A stretch of DNA of 64,000 nucleotides, from positions 124,001 through 188,000 of the forward strand of contig JBDWTN010000007.1 of assembly GCA_039984955.1 (NCBI GenBank), given 5' to 3'. This DNA comes from Marinobacter alexandrii. GTDB taxonomy: Bacteria > Bacteroidota > Bacteroidia > Cytophagales > Cyclobacteriaceae. The position numbers were made by a program, and so were the translations under genes. The notes under the pieces are model-generated. The model had not been told where the DNA came from. It searched no databases and saw nothing but the letters and a program-made list of their open reading frames with translations. Positions 8,942-17,167 of the stretch are shown piece after piece (the first letter of the stretch is position 1; each line of letters opens with the position of its first letter).

Positions 8942-10609
8942 CTACTCTATCGAAATTGCCATAGGCACTCCTCTCCTTACCTCACGATATTGTTGTTTTG
9001 CCTTCTCACTTGTTTTTTGTGCTCTATTGATATCATAGAAGCTTTTGCCATAAAGCTCTTGAGCTTTTTCTTCATAATAGTCATAGTAACCTTGCTTCAT
9101 TGAATTCAGACTAGTTAAATATTCCTCATATGTATCATCATCTTCATACCTTCCTCTAACTACGAAGGCAGACTTGTCAATCATTGGATCATGAAGGGAT
9201 TTATAAATAAGCTCTGAATATTGTTCCTGAGTTTTCCCCATATCCACATCAAGAAGTTGAATGCCGTTCTCTTGAACAAACTTATCTGTCAATTCTGGTA
9301 CTGTGATTCCTGATTTACTATTGGGAGCGGGGGGTAACATCATTGGAATATTCAGAAGCTCACCGGACTCATTTTTTCCAACATAAACGATCATCCTCAG
9401 CTCTTTTTCACGAAGCACGTCTTGCACATTTCGCACAAGTTTCATCTGCTGGTTCTTGTCCACCTTTAGAATCATTTGTGCTTTTGGATGAAAATCCCCA
9501 TCAAAGCTTGAGAGCTCTTTCAACGTCATTAGTTCGTCTTTGAAATAAATTAGATCATTTTTAATGATTATATCAAAACGCACCTCTGAACTGATGTTGA
9601 AAACGTACTTAGTATCCTGAATTACCGGGAAGTCAACTGAAAACTCTTCTGTCAATGAAAGATCCTGCTCTTCCAGCTTTGAATTGCATTGGACAATGAC
9701 CAAACTAAATAGTACTGTCAATGTGATTACTGTGGCTACCTTGAACTTTCCAAGGTTACCGATCTTTTGTATGTTCATCATGGTTATTCTTTTTTTAATG
9801 AATGATAAATTGAAATTGTGTACTAACCCGAATGAGTTGTTGCTGATCAATTGTCTCAAAAGCAAAGTTTGATACTCAACCAAGGAATAACCCTTTTTAA
9901 TCATTTTTCTATCTGCTATATATTCATGTGTAGTTTTTAAAGATTTATTGAGCCACCAGATCACTGGATTAAACCAGAGAATAGCACTCAGAAGTTGAAC
10001 AATAATCAAATCAAAGGAATGTCTTTGTTGAATATGAGTCTTTTCATGTTCCAGTATATGGGCAAACTCATCACTATCCAACATTTCTATTGAAACAAAG
10101 ACACTATTCAAAAAGGAAAATGGTGCTATCGGCTGTGGAACCTTCACGATAGTTAGCCCACTCACAATCTCTTTCGAGTTTCCCGACTTCAATTTGAAAA
10201 TCCACCTCAACATCCAAATGAGTCGAAAAATAGAGACAATCAAACCAATGGCGTAAACAATCAAGAGTATATCAAAAAACAGATTTCTGTGTTTTCCCTC
10301 TTTTATAGATGTTATCGAAGATGAGCTAAAATTCTGATCTATTATTCCATAAGACCAGTTCTTCACTATATCCTGATAACCAACACGTGCATCACTCAGC
10401 TGCTTAATTGGCTGATCAATTATACCTCCCTTGTCAGAAGTGAAATCAATACTTAAAAGTGGTAAAGTAAATGAGCAAACAAGAACACCTAACAAATAAA
10501 ATCTGTTGAAATTGAGGGAAGCTTCTTTTCTCAGTAATGCGTGATAAATAAGATACAGAATACCCAGAGTCGCGCTTGATTCTAATAGAAATAAGATAGC
10601 TTCATTCAT
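8942..10609 (-). CDS. M56 family (BlaR1/MecR1-like) membrane metallopeptidase
   Basis: A 555-residue membrane protein of the BlaR1 type. Three or four N-terminal helices include ILYLIYHALL and DILLIVYAIGLIVSIF; the cytoplasmic zinc site is HEKTH at about residues 188-192, followed by WFNPVIWWLNKSLKTTHEYIADR, where the final Glu is the probable third ligand. A further helix lies near 289-311 (VATVITLTVLFSLVIVQ). The remaining 245 residues are presumably periplasmic and are not a recognisable penicillin-binding domain, so the signal sensed is unknown. In this family the peptidase is activated by a periplasmic signal and leads to inactivation of the partner BlaI repressor. Its start overlaps the end of the blaI-like gene by eight bases. 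Alternative role: housekeeping membrane proteolysis. Confidence 0.9.
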   Translation of the reverse strand: MNEAILFLLESSATLGILYLIYHALLRKEASLNFNRFYLLGVLVCSFTLPLLSIDFTSDKGGIIDQPIKQLSDARVGYQDIVKNWSYGIIDQNFSSSSITSIKEGKHRNLFFDILLIVYAIGLIVSIFRLIWMLRWIFKLKSGNSKEIVSGLTIVKVPQPIAPFSFLNSVFVSIEMLDSDEFAHILEHEKTHIQQRHSFDLIIVQLLSAILWFNPVIWWLNKSLKTTHEYIADRKMIKKGYSLVEYQTLLLRQLISNNSFGLVHNFNLSFIKKRITMMNIQKIGNLGKFKVATVITLTVLFSLVIVQCNSKLEEQDLSLTEEFSVDFPVIQDTKYVFNISSEVRFDIIIKNDLIYFKDELMTLKELSSFDGDFHPKAQMILKVDKNQQMKLVRNVQDVLREKELRMIVYVGKNESGELLNIPMMLPPAPNSKSGITVPELTDKFVQENGIQLLDVDMGKTQEQYSELIYKSLHDPMIDKSAFVVRGRYEDDDTYEEYLTSLNSMKQGYYDYYEEKAQELYGKSFYDINRAQKTSEKAKQQYREVRRGVPMAISIE

Positions 10610-10976
10610 CTTTCTTAGACTTTAGTTCCTTAAGCATTTTCATTACTTCATTTAATTCCTCTTCATCAAGATTTTTACTTTCTGAAAAGAAGTTCACTAC
10701 CTGCTTCAAGGAGTTATTATAGTAGTCTGAAACCAATCGAGACAACTGCCCCTTGCTATACTCTTCCTTGGATACCATCGGATAATATTGATAAGTCTTG
10801 CCATAGGCATTATAGCCTACTATCTCCTTCTGCACCAATACCCTTACAATTGTTGATACAGAGTTGTATGGAGGTTTAGGGTTGGGATATTGCTCAAGGA
10901 TATCCTTGATAAAACCTTTTTCAATATCCCAGAGAATCTTCATAATCTTCTCTTCTGCCTTGGTTAAAGTAGTCAT
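10602..10976 (-). CDS. BlaI/MecI/CopY family transcriptional repressor
   Basis: 124 residues, the usual BlaI length. The winged helix covers residues 1-75: LTKAEEKIMKILWDIEKGFI, then YNSVSTIVRVLVQKEIV as recognition helix, then the wing YGKTYQYYPMVSKEEY. The C-terminal half (LVSDYYNNSLKQVVNFFSES) is the dimerisation and cleavage region. It is the first gene of a two-gene operon with the M56 peptidase, whose start overlaps its end by eight bases, the standard arrangement in which the peptidase relieves repression. Operator-like inverted repeats lie within and next to its promoter, so autoregulation is very likely. The lineage has many BlaI/BlaR pairs not linked to beta-lactamase; no resistance gene is adjacent here. 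Confidence 0.94.
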   Translation of the reverse strand: MTTLTKAEEKIMKILWDIEKGFIKDILEQYPNPKPPYNSVSTIVRVLVQKEIVGYNAYGKTYQYYPMVSKEEYSKGQLSRLVSDYYNNSLKQVVNFFSESKNLDEEELNEVMKMLKELKSKKDE

Positions 10977-11006
10977 ACTTCTAAGAGTTAAAATTGATCA
11001 GCTACA

Positions 11007-11037
11007 CAAACTTACAACTTAATTTTAAGTTAAACAA
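11007..11037 (-). promoter_or_regulatory. Bacteroidota-type promoter of the blaI-like operon
   Basis: Read on the minus strand, a -33 element TTG (11037-11035) is followed after exactly 20 bases by TAAGTTTG (11014-11007), a full match to the -7 consensus TAnnTTTG. The predicted transcript would start roughly 24 bases before the ATG at 10976. The spacer holds an inverted repeat, which makes this a repressible promoter. Confidence 0.75.
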
Positions 11038-11071
11038 CTTATTATTAAGTTTTATTATTTAAAACTAAGTT
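11016..11071. promoter_or_regulatory. Array of BlaI-type operator repeats
   Basis: Site 1 is AACTTAA-TT-TTAAGTT (11016-11031), a perfect 7-base inverted repeat lying between the -33 and -7 boxes. Site 2 is AACTTA-TTAT-TAAGTT (11036-11051), overlapping the -33 box. Site 3, at 11057-11071, reads AACTTAGTTTTAA on the minus strand and matches site 1 over most of its length as an imperfect half. Three related elements between divergent genes fit cooperative binding by the BlaI-like dimer; the link to this protein is inferred from position. Confidence 0.7.
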
Positions 11072-11125
11072 GATAATTGCAGTCCACATCTGTAATAAAT
11101 TGGAGTTTTCAGTAACTCACCTTAC

Positions 11126-11572
11126 ATGAAACTTATTCTACCGAAAGACAGATCTTCTCTTACAGAGAAGCAAGACAAAAAATATCAGTCGCTAAACAAT
11201 CTCATTAATTCACTGAATGAGAAAGAATTAACTACTGATTTTATCTCTATAAGCAACTCTGAATTAGAAGCGCTGAATGAAATTCAAGACTCAGATCAGC
11301 ACCTTTTAAAATTGACTACAAAAACATATGCTAAAATCTATAATAGGGCCGTGACCAAACTCAAATACACAACCAAAAGCTACTACATGACACTATGGAT
11401 GTCTCTAGGCATGGCAGTTTTCGGCATTCCTTTCGGAATGATCTTTAGCATGAGTTTAGACAATTTCGCTTTTCTTGGATTGGGTTTACCAATCGGTATG
11501 TCCATTGGTCTTGCGATTGGAGCAGGACTGGATAAGAAGGCGGAGACAGAAGGAAGGCAACTTGTCGTTTAG
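11126..11572 (+). CDS. Unknown membrane protein divergent from blaI
   Basis: 148 residues, not recognised. Residues 1-85 are charged and helical (EKQDKKYQSLNNLINSLNEK), with no signal peptide, so this part is probably cytoplasmic. Two glycine-rich hydrophobic helices follow near 88-110 (MTLWMSLGMAVFGIPFGMIF) and 114-134 (FLGLGLPIGMSIGLAIGAG), with a charged tail ending in GRQLVV. It is transcribed away from the blaI-like gene, and the operator-like repeats in the shared 149-base gap sit close enough to its own promoter region to regulate it too. It has normal coding character and an ATG start; the function cannot be told from sequence. Confidence 0.75.
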   Translation: MKLILPKDRSSLTEKQDKKYQSLNNLINSLNEKELTTDFISISNSELEALNEIQDSDQHLLKLTTKTYAKIYNRAVTKLKYTTKSYYMTLWMSLGMAVFGIPFGMIFSMSLDNFAFLGLGLPIGMSIGLAIGAGLDKKAETEGRQLVV

Positions 11573-11753
11573 TATATCTTAGACAATCCATCCTAATAAA
11601 CGTTCTGGAACCTCTTAACTTCTCTTTTCGAGTTGGAGAAATTAAACATAGATCACTTCTTTATCCTTCAAATACATCTTTTCATCGAATCTCAATCCCC
11701 TAGCACAGGAATTTAGTCTTTTCATCGTCTAACCTTAAAATTCAAAGACGATT

Positions 11754-12926
11754 ATGACTAAACTGCTGATACCACTCGCTTTCCTTTTTCTATTTTCTTC
11801 TTGCGACAGTTCTGAAGAAGAAGTAATTGAAGTTGATATTGAACAAAGCGCAATACTGGTTCAATTCGAAAATCGAATTGATTTAACTAATCTTCCAAAT
11901 TACGCTAACCAGGAAATTCCATCGTATATATCGAAAGATAATACAACAACAAATCCAATCACGGATAATGGATCTATTCTTGGAAGAGTACTTTTCTATG
12001 ATAAGAATTTATCCATAGATAACACAGTAGCCTGTGCAAGTTGTCATCAACAATCTTTTGGATTTAGTGATGGGGATATTGCATCTACAGGTGTGAATGG
12101 AAGCACTGGCAGACACTCTATGAGGCTGGTGAACGCACGCTTTGCAGATGAAGTGAATTTCTTTTGGGATGAACGCTCAACTAGTCTAGAAAGTCAAACC
12201 ACTCAGCCCATTCAAGATCACATAGAAATGGGATTTAGTGGAGAAGAAGGAAATGATGACATATCACGTCTTTTCGAAAAGCTAGAGTCCATAGACTACT
12301 ACAATGAGCTTTTCACATTTATATATGGAGATACTGAAGTGAATGAGCAACGAATGCAAAATGCCTTAGGTCAGTTTATCAGAAGTATTCAATCATTTGA
12401 CTCAAAGTATGATTTAGGTAGAGCTCAAGTAAATAACGAAAACACAGATTTTCCTAATTTCTCAGAACTTGAAAATGAGGGAAAAGCGCTTTTCATGGAT
12501 CGGGTTGATTTTAATAATAACGGAGTTAGAGTAGGTGGTGGAATAGGATGTAATGCTTGCCATCGAGCTCCAGAGTTTGACATTGATCCAAGAAGCGGAA
12601 ACAATGGAATCATCGCGTCTTTAAGTGGTGGAACAGATACAGAAGTAACCAGATCTCCATCGCTAAGGGATCTATTCAATACCTCGGGGGAGGTCAATGG
12701 CCCATTTATGCATACAGGGTTTTCTGAAGATTTCGAAGATGTCTTAGATCATTACGATAATATCCCTGCTGCCGGAAATGGTTTGGATAGACGTCTGAAT
12801 CCAATGGGCAATACTCAAAACTTAAATATGACTCAAGGAGAAAAAGATGCAGTAATTGCTTTTATAAAAACCTTAACGGGATCTGACATCTACTCCAATG
12901 ATAAATGGTCTGATCCGTTCAATTAA
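11754..12926 (+). CDS. Di-haem cytochrome c peroxidase family lipoprotein
   Basis: 390 residues. A lipoprotein signal peptide (LAFLFLFSSCDSS) puts it in the periplasm attached to a membrane. Two CxxCH haem c sites are present: CASCH at about residue 94 and CNACH at about 266, the first followed by QQSFGFSDG, as in the CcpA/MauG superfamily. Other family sequences seen are GRVLFYDKNLS before the first haem, EMGFSG in the middle and PFMHTGFSEDFEDVLDHYD near the end. Members reduce hydrogen peroxide with electrons from c-type cytochromes, or catalyse MauG-like oxidations. It is monocistronic or followed by the rhodanese gene after 76 bases. Assignment is firm; the exact substrate is not. Confidence 0.93.
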   Translation: MTKLLIPLAFLFLFSSCDSSEEEVIEVDIEQSAILVQFENRIDLTNLPNYANQEIPSYISKDNTTTNPITDNGSILGRVLFYDKNLSIDNTVACASCHQQSFGFSDGDIASTGVNGSTGRHSMRLVNARFADEVNFFWDERSTSLESQTTQPIQDHIEMGFSGEEGNDDISRLFEKLESIDYYNELFTFIYGDTEVNEQRMQNALGQFIRSIQSFDSKYDLGRAQVNNENTDFPNFSELENEGKALFMDRVDFNNNGVRVGGGIGCNACHRAPEFDIDPRSGNNGIIASLSGGTDTEVTRSPSLRDLFNTSGEVNGPFMHTGFSEDFEDVLDHYDNIPAAGNGLDRRLNPMGNTQNLNMTQGEKDAVIAFIKTLTGSDIYSNDKWSDPFN

Positions 12927-13002
12927 AAGTGAGGGATGAACTTTAAGCGATCTTATAGAGTTGAAGTTTATCAGATTGCTTTTAGTTTTAAAGAAAAAAA
13001 TC

Positions 13003-13296
13003 ATGCTCGGATTCCTCACCGGAAAGAATAAAAAAGTTCAGCAATACTTAAATGAAGGAGGAATCATCGTAGATGTTCGCTCTAAAACTGAATACGAAGA
13101 AGGACACCTCAGAAATTCTACAAATATTCCATTAGACTCTTTGCCAAAATTTATAGGTCAGCTTGATAAGTCTAAACCTATAGTGACATGCTGTGCTTCT
13201 GGCATGCGAAGTGGTTCAGCTAAACGCATGTTAAAAGCAAATGGCTTTAGCGTAGTTAATGGTGGTGGCTGGATGAATCTTCAGAAGTACGAGTAA
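13003..13296 (+). CDS. Single-domain rhodanese-like protein
   Basis: 97 residues from the ATG at 13003, giving MLGFLTGKNKKVQQYL, the usual start of these small Bacteroidota rhodaneses; a TTG at 12961 would add 14 residues with no conservation value. The domain runs IIVDVRSKTEYEEGHL, STNIPLDSLP, and the active-site loop CCASGMRSGSA, where the second Cys is the expected persulfide-carrying nucleophile. It ends in VVNGGGWMNLQKYE. Rhodanese domains move sulfane sulfur, usually in sulfur or redox homeostasis. The last 41 bases overlap, on the opposite strand, the end of the sterol-desaturase-like gene. It is short but complete, and cytoplasmic since no signal peptide is seen. Confidence 0.9.
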   Translation: MLGFLTGKNKKVQQYLNEGGIIVDVRSKTEYEEGHLRNSTNIPLDSLPKFIGQLDKSKPIVTCCASGMRSGSAKRMLKANGFSVVNGGGWMNLQKYE

Positions 13297-14152
13297 AACC
13301 GTGAGCTGCTTGTCCAACGAAATTTTCAGGGAAATTTTCATCGCCTGGAAAACCTAGTTCTATGTCTCTCCCATTTTCAGGTATGTAACTTGTTTTGAAG
13401 AGATAATCCCAGATACTCAAAGTCAACCCAAAATTCACACCATAAGATCGATCTTCTGGCAATGCTTTCACATGATGCCAAATGTGCATTTGTGGATTGT
13501 TAAAAACATATTTCAACGGACCTAGATTGAGTTTGAAATTGGAGTGGTTAAAATGGCCAACTACTAAGGTGAAAATATGAATTACGAAAAAATCCCTTAA
13601 TCCAATTCCAATTAATGCAAGTGGGATATATTCAATCGTCCTGTAGATAATTGTCTCCATCCAGTGGTATCTTAAATGTGCAGCAAAGCCCATCTCTTTG
13701 ACACTGTGATGTACCTTATGAAATTCCCATAAAAAAGCTGACCGGTGCAACAAGCGATGTGTCCACCATTGCACAAAATCCCTCACTATAAAGCCGAGAA
13801 GTAAATGAGCCCAAACTGGCCAGTTCATTACTTCAAAAGCCACCAAGTTCGTAATGCCTATTAAAGCCAATACATCATTAAAAAAAACAACCACCACATC
13901 AGACGCTGCATTGAATACAATCAGGGAAAAAAGAAAGAAGTTAAAAAACATATAAAAGAGATCAAGCCAAAAATCTTTCCTAAACTTTGCTTGATTTTTC
14001 CTCCATGGCTTTATCCATTCTAAAACTAAAAAAAAGGCAGAAACACCCAATAGCCAATAAAAATAGCTATGCCATTGAGGCATAGAAATTTCTTGCCATA
14101 GATAGTTAGCATATCCAGAATATGCATTTTTAATAATCTGCCAATAGTTCAT
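13256..14152 (-). CDS. Sterol desaturase / fatty acid hydroxylase family membrane enzyme
   Basis: 298 residues, a polytopic membrane di-iron enzyme. Hydrophobic helices are near 30-50, 65-90 and 108-125. The histidine clusters that bind iron are HRLLH (in DFVQWWTHRLLHR), HKVHH and HIWHH, with further His in HLRYHW and GHFNHSNF, the full set for the fatty acid hydroxylase superfamily. Members hydroxylate or desaturate lipids using O2 and an electron donor; the substrate here (sterol-like, sphingolipid or fatty acid) cannot be told. The final residues SSSHHH are encoded inside the region overlapping the convergent rhodanese gene. It stands alone on the minus strand, with 111 bases to the next divergent gene. 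Confidence 0.92.
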   Translation of the reverse strand: MNYWQIIKNAYSGYANYLWQEISMPQWHSYFYWLLGVSAFFLVLEWIKPWRKNQAKFRKDFWLDLFYMFFNFFLFSLIVFNAASDVVVVFFNDVLALIGITNLVAFEVMNWPVWAHLLLGFIVRDFVQWWTHRLLHRSAFLWEFHKVHHSVKEMGFAAHLRYHWMETIIYRTIEYIPLALIGIGLRDFFVIHIFTLVVGHFNHSNFKLNLGPLKYVFNNPQMHIWHHVKALPEDRSYGVNFGLTLSIWDYLFKTSYIPENGRDIELGFPGDENFPENFVGQAAHGFTRTSEDSSSHHH

Positions 14153-14263
14153 GATTTATTAAGCTGGTGATGGACCAAAAAGTTCACAACAATTTTATCA
14201 AAGCTAAACTTGTTAAATACTTCGTATGTTACAACATTAGATTACCAATCAGAGAAATAATAT

Positions 14264-14830
14264 ATGCCAAATACAGATGGTAGGCTTACGTTAGATATAA
14301 ATGCTCCTGCCCCACTTTTTAAAATCAATGACATTTTTGATAGAGAAATAGATTTATCCAAATACAAAGGAAAAAAAGTACTCATCGCCTTTTTCAGGCA
14401 TGCCGGATGTCCTTTTTGCAATACCAGAGTTCACAATCTTCAAAAGCATTACGAAAATTTAAAAGCGAAAGGTCTTGAAATGATTTTCTTTTTCGAGTCA
14501 AAAAAAGAATTAATGGTTTCTAGTGATTTTCACAGTAGTATCTCTCCTATTCCCTTAATCTCAGATCCTGAAAAAACTTGGTATGATGCATACGGCGTGG
14601 AAAGTTCAGGATTGAAATCTGCAAAAAGTCATTTCAAATCCTTCTTCCAGCAAGTCATTGAAGCAAAAAAAAGCAAAGTTCCAGTACATTGGATGTCAGG
14701 AAATGAGTCTATAAAAACAATCCCTGCGGAGTTCCTAATGGATGAAAAAGGGATCATAAGAGCGGTACATTATTCAAAAGGACTAAGAGATCGGATGTCA
14801 ATTGATGCAATCATCGAATTCGCCGGATAA
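14264..14830 (+). CDS. Peroxiredoxin-like (AhpC/TSA superfamily) protein
   Basis: 188 residues with a thioredoxin-like fold: LTLDINAPAPLFKINDIFDR at the N-terminus, YKGKKVLIAFFRHAGCPFCN at about 37-56 with a CPFC motif in the active-site position, then LMVSSDFHSSISPIPLISDP. The protein carries a CxxC where 2-Cys peroxiredoxins have PxxxTxxC, typical of the peroxiredoxin-like family found in Bacteroidota and proteobacteria. No signal peptide, so it is probably cytoplasmic. The insertion around residues 115-140 (SAKSHFKSFFQQVIEAKKSK) is a helical lid common in this subfamily. Converges on ddl with seven bases between them. Likely a thiol-dependent reductase of peroxides or disulfides; substrate unproven. 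Confidence 0.88.
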   Translation: MPNTDGRLTLDINAPAPLFKINDIFDREIDLSKYKGKKVLIAFFRHAGCPFCNTRVHNLQKHYENLKAKGLEMIFFFESKKELMVSSDFHSSISPIPLISDPEKTWYDAYGVESSGLKSAKSHFKSFFQQVIEAKKSKVPVHWMSGNESIKTIPAEFLMDEKGIIRAVHYSKGLRDRMSIDAIIEFAG

Positions 14831-14837
14831 ACTATAA

Positions 14838-15857
14838 TCAGGTTCCTCTTTCGATAGCCAATTCAATAAGCTCATTAATTAAGTCCGAATAGCTCATCCC
14901 CTCCTGCTCCCAAAGTTGGGGATACATGCTAATACTTGTAAAACCGGGGATGGTATTTACCTCATTGACCAAGATTTCTCCATTATCCTGAAAAAACATA
15001 TCTACACGTGACATTCCTTGACAGCCCAATGCTTTATATGCTTTGATTGCTGTTGCTTTTAATTGATCTACATATTTAAGATCAACATCTGCAGGTATCC
15101 TAGTCGTTGCTTTTGATGAAGAGGCGTATTTTTCTTCATACGAATAGAAATTACCTGATATCACTTCCCCAACTCCTGAGGCTTTTGGATGATCATTACC
15201 TAAAACCGCGCATTCTAATTCCTTACCTTCTACCTTTTTTTCTACGAGTACTTTTCGATCATACTGCAGCGAATCTTTGATAGCAACATTCCATTCGGAT
15301 TCATTTGTCACTCTATGTACACCTACAGATGACCCCATATTTGCTGGTTTCACAAATACCACAGAACCAAGGAAAGATACCTCAGCATAAGTAGGTATTT
15401 CATCACCACGGATGATCAAGATCCAATCCGCTACCTTAATCCCACTATCTCTTAAAAGGCGTTTTGCTACGTCTTTGTCCATTGAAGCTGCAGAGCCAAG
15501 CACATCAGAGCCTACAAATGGGATTCCCAATAGACACAGAAGTCCCTGAATAGTACCATCTTCTCCTTTCGGACCATGTAGGATAGGAAACACTACATCA
15601 AATCTTCCAATTGATTTATTGTTAGAAACAAAAAAATCTTGACCTCCGGGATGAATAGAAACCAGTTCTCCTTGAGTCGTAATTTCCTCTGCCAGCTCAT
15701 CCTCTCTCACCAATCTCCAACTGCCTGCTTTAGATATTCCTATTATTGAAAAATTATATCGAGACTTATCAATTTCCTTAATGATGTTTTTTGTAGAACG
15801 AATTGATATTACATGTTCTGGTGATTGGCCACCACAAAGGATTAAGATATTTTTCAT
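14838..15857 (-). CDS. ddl: D-alanine--D-alanine ligase
   Basis: 339 residues, normal for Ddl. It joins two D-Ala using ATP to supply the D-Ala-D-Ala end of peptidoglycan stem peptides, in the cytoplasm. Visible landmarks are the N-terminal CGGQSPEHVISIRST (GG-S-EH-S-S signature), FPILHGPKGEDGTIQGLL, the ATP-grasp segment VFVKPANMGSSVGVHRV, VLVEKKVEGKELECAVLG and the metal-binding end of the domain EILVNEVNTIPGFTSISMYP, in which Glu and Asn coordinate Mg. All key residues are present. A 69-residue unknown protein lies just upstream in the same direction with 24 bases between, so they are likely co-transcribed. Confidence 0.96.
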   Translation of the reverse strand: MKNILILCGGQSPEHVISIRSTKNIIKEIDKSRYNFSIIGISKAGSWRLVREDELAEEITTQGELVSIHPGGQDFFVSNNKSIGRFDVVFPILHGPKGEDGTIQGLLCLLGIPFVGSDVLGSAASMDKDVAKRLLRDSGIKVADWILIIRGDEIPTYAEVSFLGSVVFVKPANMGSSVGVHRVTNESEWNVAIKDSLQYDRKVLVEKKVEGKELECAVLGNDHPKASGVGEVISGNFYSYEEKYASSSKATTRIPADVDLKYVDQLKATAIKAYKALGCQGMSRVDMFFQDNGEILVNEVNTIPGFTSISMYPQLWEQEGMSYSDLINELIELAIERGT

Positions 15858-15881
15858 AAGGGTACGTTAAGTAACATATAT

Positions 15882-16091
15882 TCAATCATAAATCTCTCTC
15901 AACTCAAAATCATCTCCTTTTCCATACTGAATAAGCTCGCTCATCAAGTAATTCTCCATTGAAAAAATATCCTTCAAACGGTAATCATTTCTTCCAATTA
16001 CCTCGAAAAGAATAAACTCGTTCACTTCGCCATAATTGATTAGACGATACTTCTTACCTACACGCATGCTAGAAAATGCCAATCCACTCAT
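15882..16091 (-). CDS. Small conserved protein upstream of ddl
   Basis: 69 residues; I recognise no domain. The sequence is compact and mixed in composition, starting MSGLAFSSMRVGKKYRLINYGE and ending LIQYGKGDDFELREIYD, with several beta-strand-like stretches that could make a small SH3-like barrel. There is no signal peptide or membrane helix. It precedes ddl by 24 bases on the same strand and is divergent from a lipoprotein gene, so it is probably the first gene of the ddl transcript. Its position and normal codon use make it likely to be real, but its function is unknown. Confidence 0.7.
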   Translation of the reverse strand: MSGLAFSSMRVGKKYRLINYGEVNEFILFEVIGRNDYRLKDIFSMENYLMSELIQYGKGDDFELREIYD

Positions 16092-16136
16092 ATTGATAGC
16101 AATATTATTATGCGATTTTTGATTTACTTTTACTTT

Positions 16137-16562
16137 ATGAAAAAAATTCTTCCATTCCTTCTAATTACAGTCTTTTACATCGTTAGTTGCAAGGATGATG
16201 ATCGCTTAACTGAAGTACTTACTGGTACCTGGATAGGACAAAGAATTGATATTACGAACTGTTCTGACGATGCACGAAATATTTCGGAAGAAGTGGACTG
16301 TGGTGATGTCTCTTGTTTTCGTTTAATCCTCAATAGTAATACTTACTCATTTCAGCAAAGAACAAGTGTAACAGAAGGCACATGGAGCGTAGGAGATGTA
16401 TTAAGCTTATGTGTAGAAGAGGAAAACGAAATTATTTGTGATGAATACCTATTCACATTAACAGGAGCCAGTCTTATACTTTCTGCAGATACCACCTCGG
16501 CGAGATGTGTCACCACCTTCACCTTTGATAAGTTGTTCGAACAAGACACAACATCTTCATAA
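16137..16562 (+). CDS. Small lipoprotein, lipocalin-like
   Basis: 141 residues from the ATG at 16137, which gives a perfect lipoprotein signal peptide (MKKILPFLLITVFYIVSC); a start nine codons earlier would weaken it. After the lipidated Cys come an acidic spacer KDDDRLTEV and LTGTWIGQRIDITNC, the entry motif of small lipocalin-like beta barrels. Four more cysteines (DCGDVSC and two later) could form disulfides. The body alternates in beta pattern (TYSFQQRTSVTEGTWSVGD). Such proteins are common in Bacteroidota and may bind a hydrophobic ligand, but no function is known. Divergent from the ddl unit. Confidence 0.75.
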   Translation: MKKILPFLLITVFYIVSCKDDDRLTEVLTGTWIGQRIDITNCSDDARNISEEVDCGDVSCFRLILNSNTYSFQQRTSVTEGTWSVGDVLSLCVEEENEIICDEYLFTLTGASLILSADTTSARCVTTFTFDKLFEQDTTSS

Positions 16563-16588
16563 GTCAATAGAATTACTAGCTAAGATTT

Positions 16589-17167
16589 TTAGGAACCATC
16601 ACTGATTAGCTCCCCCATATCATACTCATATTCAATCTTTAAATTTCCTTCCTGATCATACCATTTAGCTAATCCATGGATCTTTCCATTTTCATAATTG
16701 GACTCCTCCATCGTTTTTCCATCCACATAGAACTTCTGTTGCAATCCACTCAGCACTCCATTACTATAATTTTTGCGTTCTACTATATTTCTACGCTTAT
16801 AAATAAGGTATTCGCCATTTAGCACATCGTCATTGTAATAGGCTTTGGTTTCTACATACCCAAGATTGTCAAACACAAGCTCAACTCCTTGCTTTTTCCC
16901 ATTAAGGTATGTTGTAATTGACTGTACCTTACCATGGGTATCATAAGCGGTCCAGGTTCCATGATACAAGCCATCAAGAAAGTCGCCTTCTCCTATGGTG
17001 ATTTCATCTGATCTTAATGTAACTTTTTGAAGCCCTTGCCTTCCCTGATAGTCAGAAACAATCGCATTGGGTGGAATTTGACTTCCTTCAATAGGTTCAG
17101 AATAAGTGTTTGTTGATCCTCCGCAAGCACCAGATATAGTTGCTAAAATCAAAAAAATCTTTTTCAT
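16589..17167 (-). CDS. YwqK/MORN-variant repeat lipoprotein
   Basis: 192 residues. The N-terminus MKKIFLILATISGACGG is a lipoprotein signal peptide. The remainder contains at least five repeats of the form G-x-W/L-x-x-Y-x-x-x-G-x-x-x-x, for example DGLYHGTWTAYDTHGKVQS, NGKKQGVELVFDNLGYVET, NGEYLIYKRRN and HGLAKWYDQEGNLKIEYEY. These match the MORN-like repeats annotated as YwqK antitoxin; in Bacteroidota such proteins are lone surface or periplasmic lipoproteins, and no toxin partner is adjacent. Its start overlaps the DoxX stop by one base (TAATG), so translation is coupled. Function unknown. Confidence 0.82.
   Translation of the reverse strand: MKKIFLILATISGACGGSTNTYSEPIEGSQIPPNAIVSDYQGRQGLQKVTLRSDEITIGEGDFLDGLYHGTWTAYDTHGKVQSITTYLNGKKQGVELVFDNLGYVETKAYYNDDVLNGEYLIYKRRNIVERKNYSNGVLSGLQQKFYVDGKTMEESNYENGKIHGLAKWYDQEGNLKIEYEYDMGELISDGS

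Noticed and set aside
10602-10976. Antibiotic resistance locus, suggested by BlaI and BlaR1-like genes
   Set aside because: No beta-lactamase or PBP2a gene is near and the M56 protein lacks a recognisable penicillin-binding sensor domain.
16589-17167. A toxin-antitoxin system, suggested by the YwqK antitoxin name
   Set aside because: The protein is a lipoprotein with MORN-like repeats, and the coupled neighbour is a DoxX membrane protein, not a toxin.
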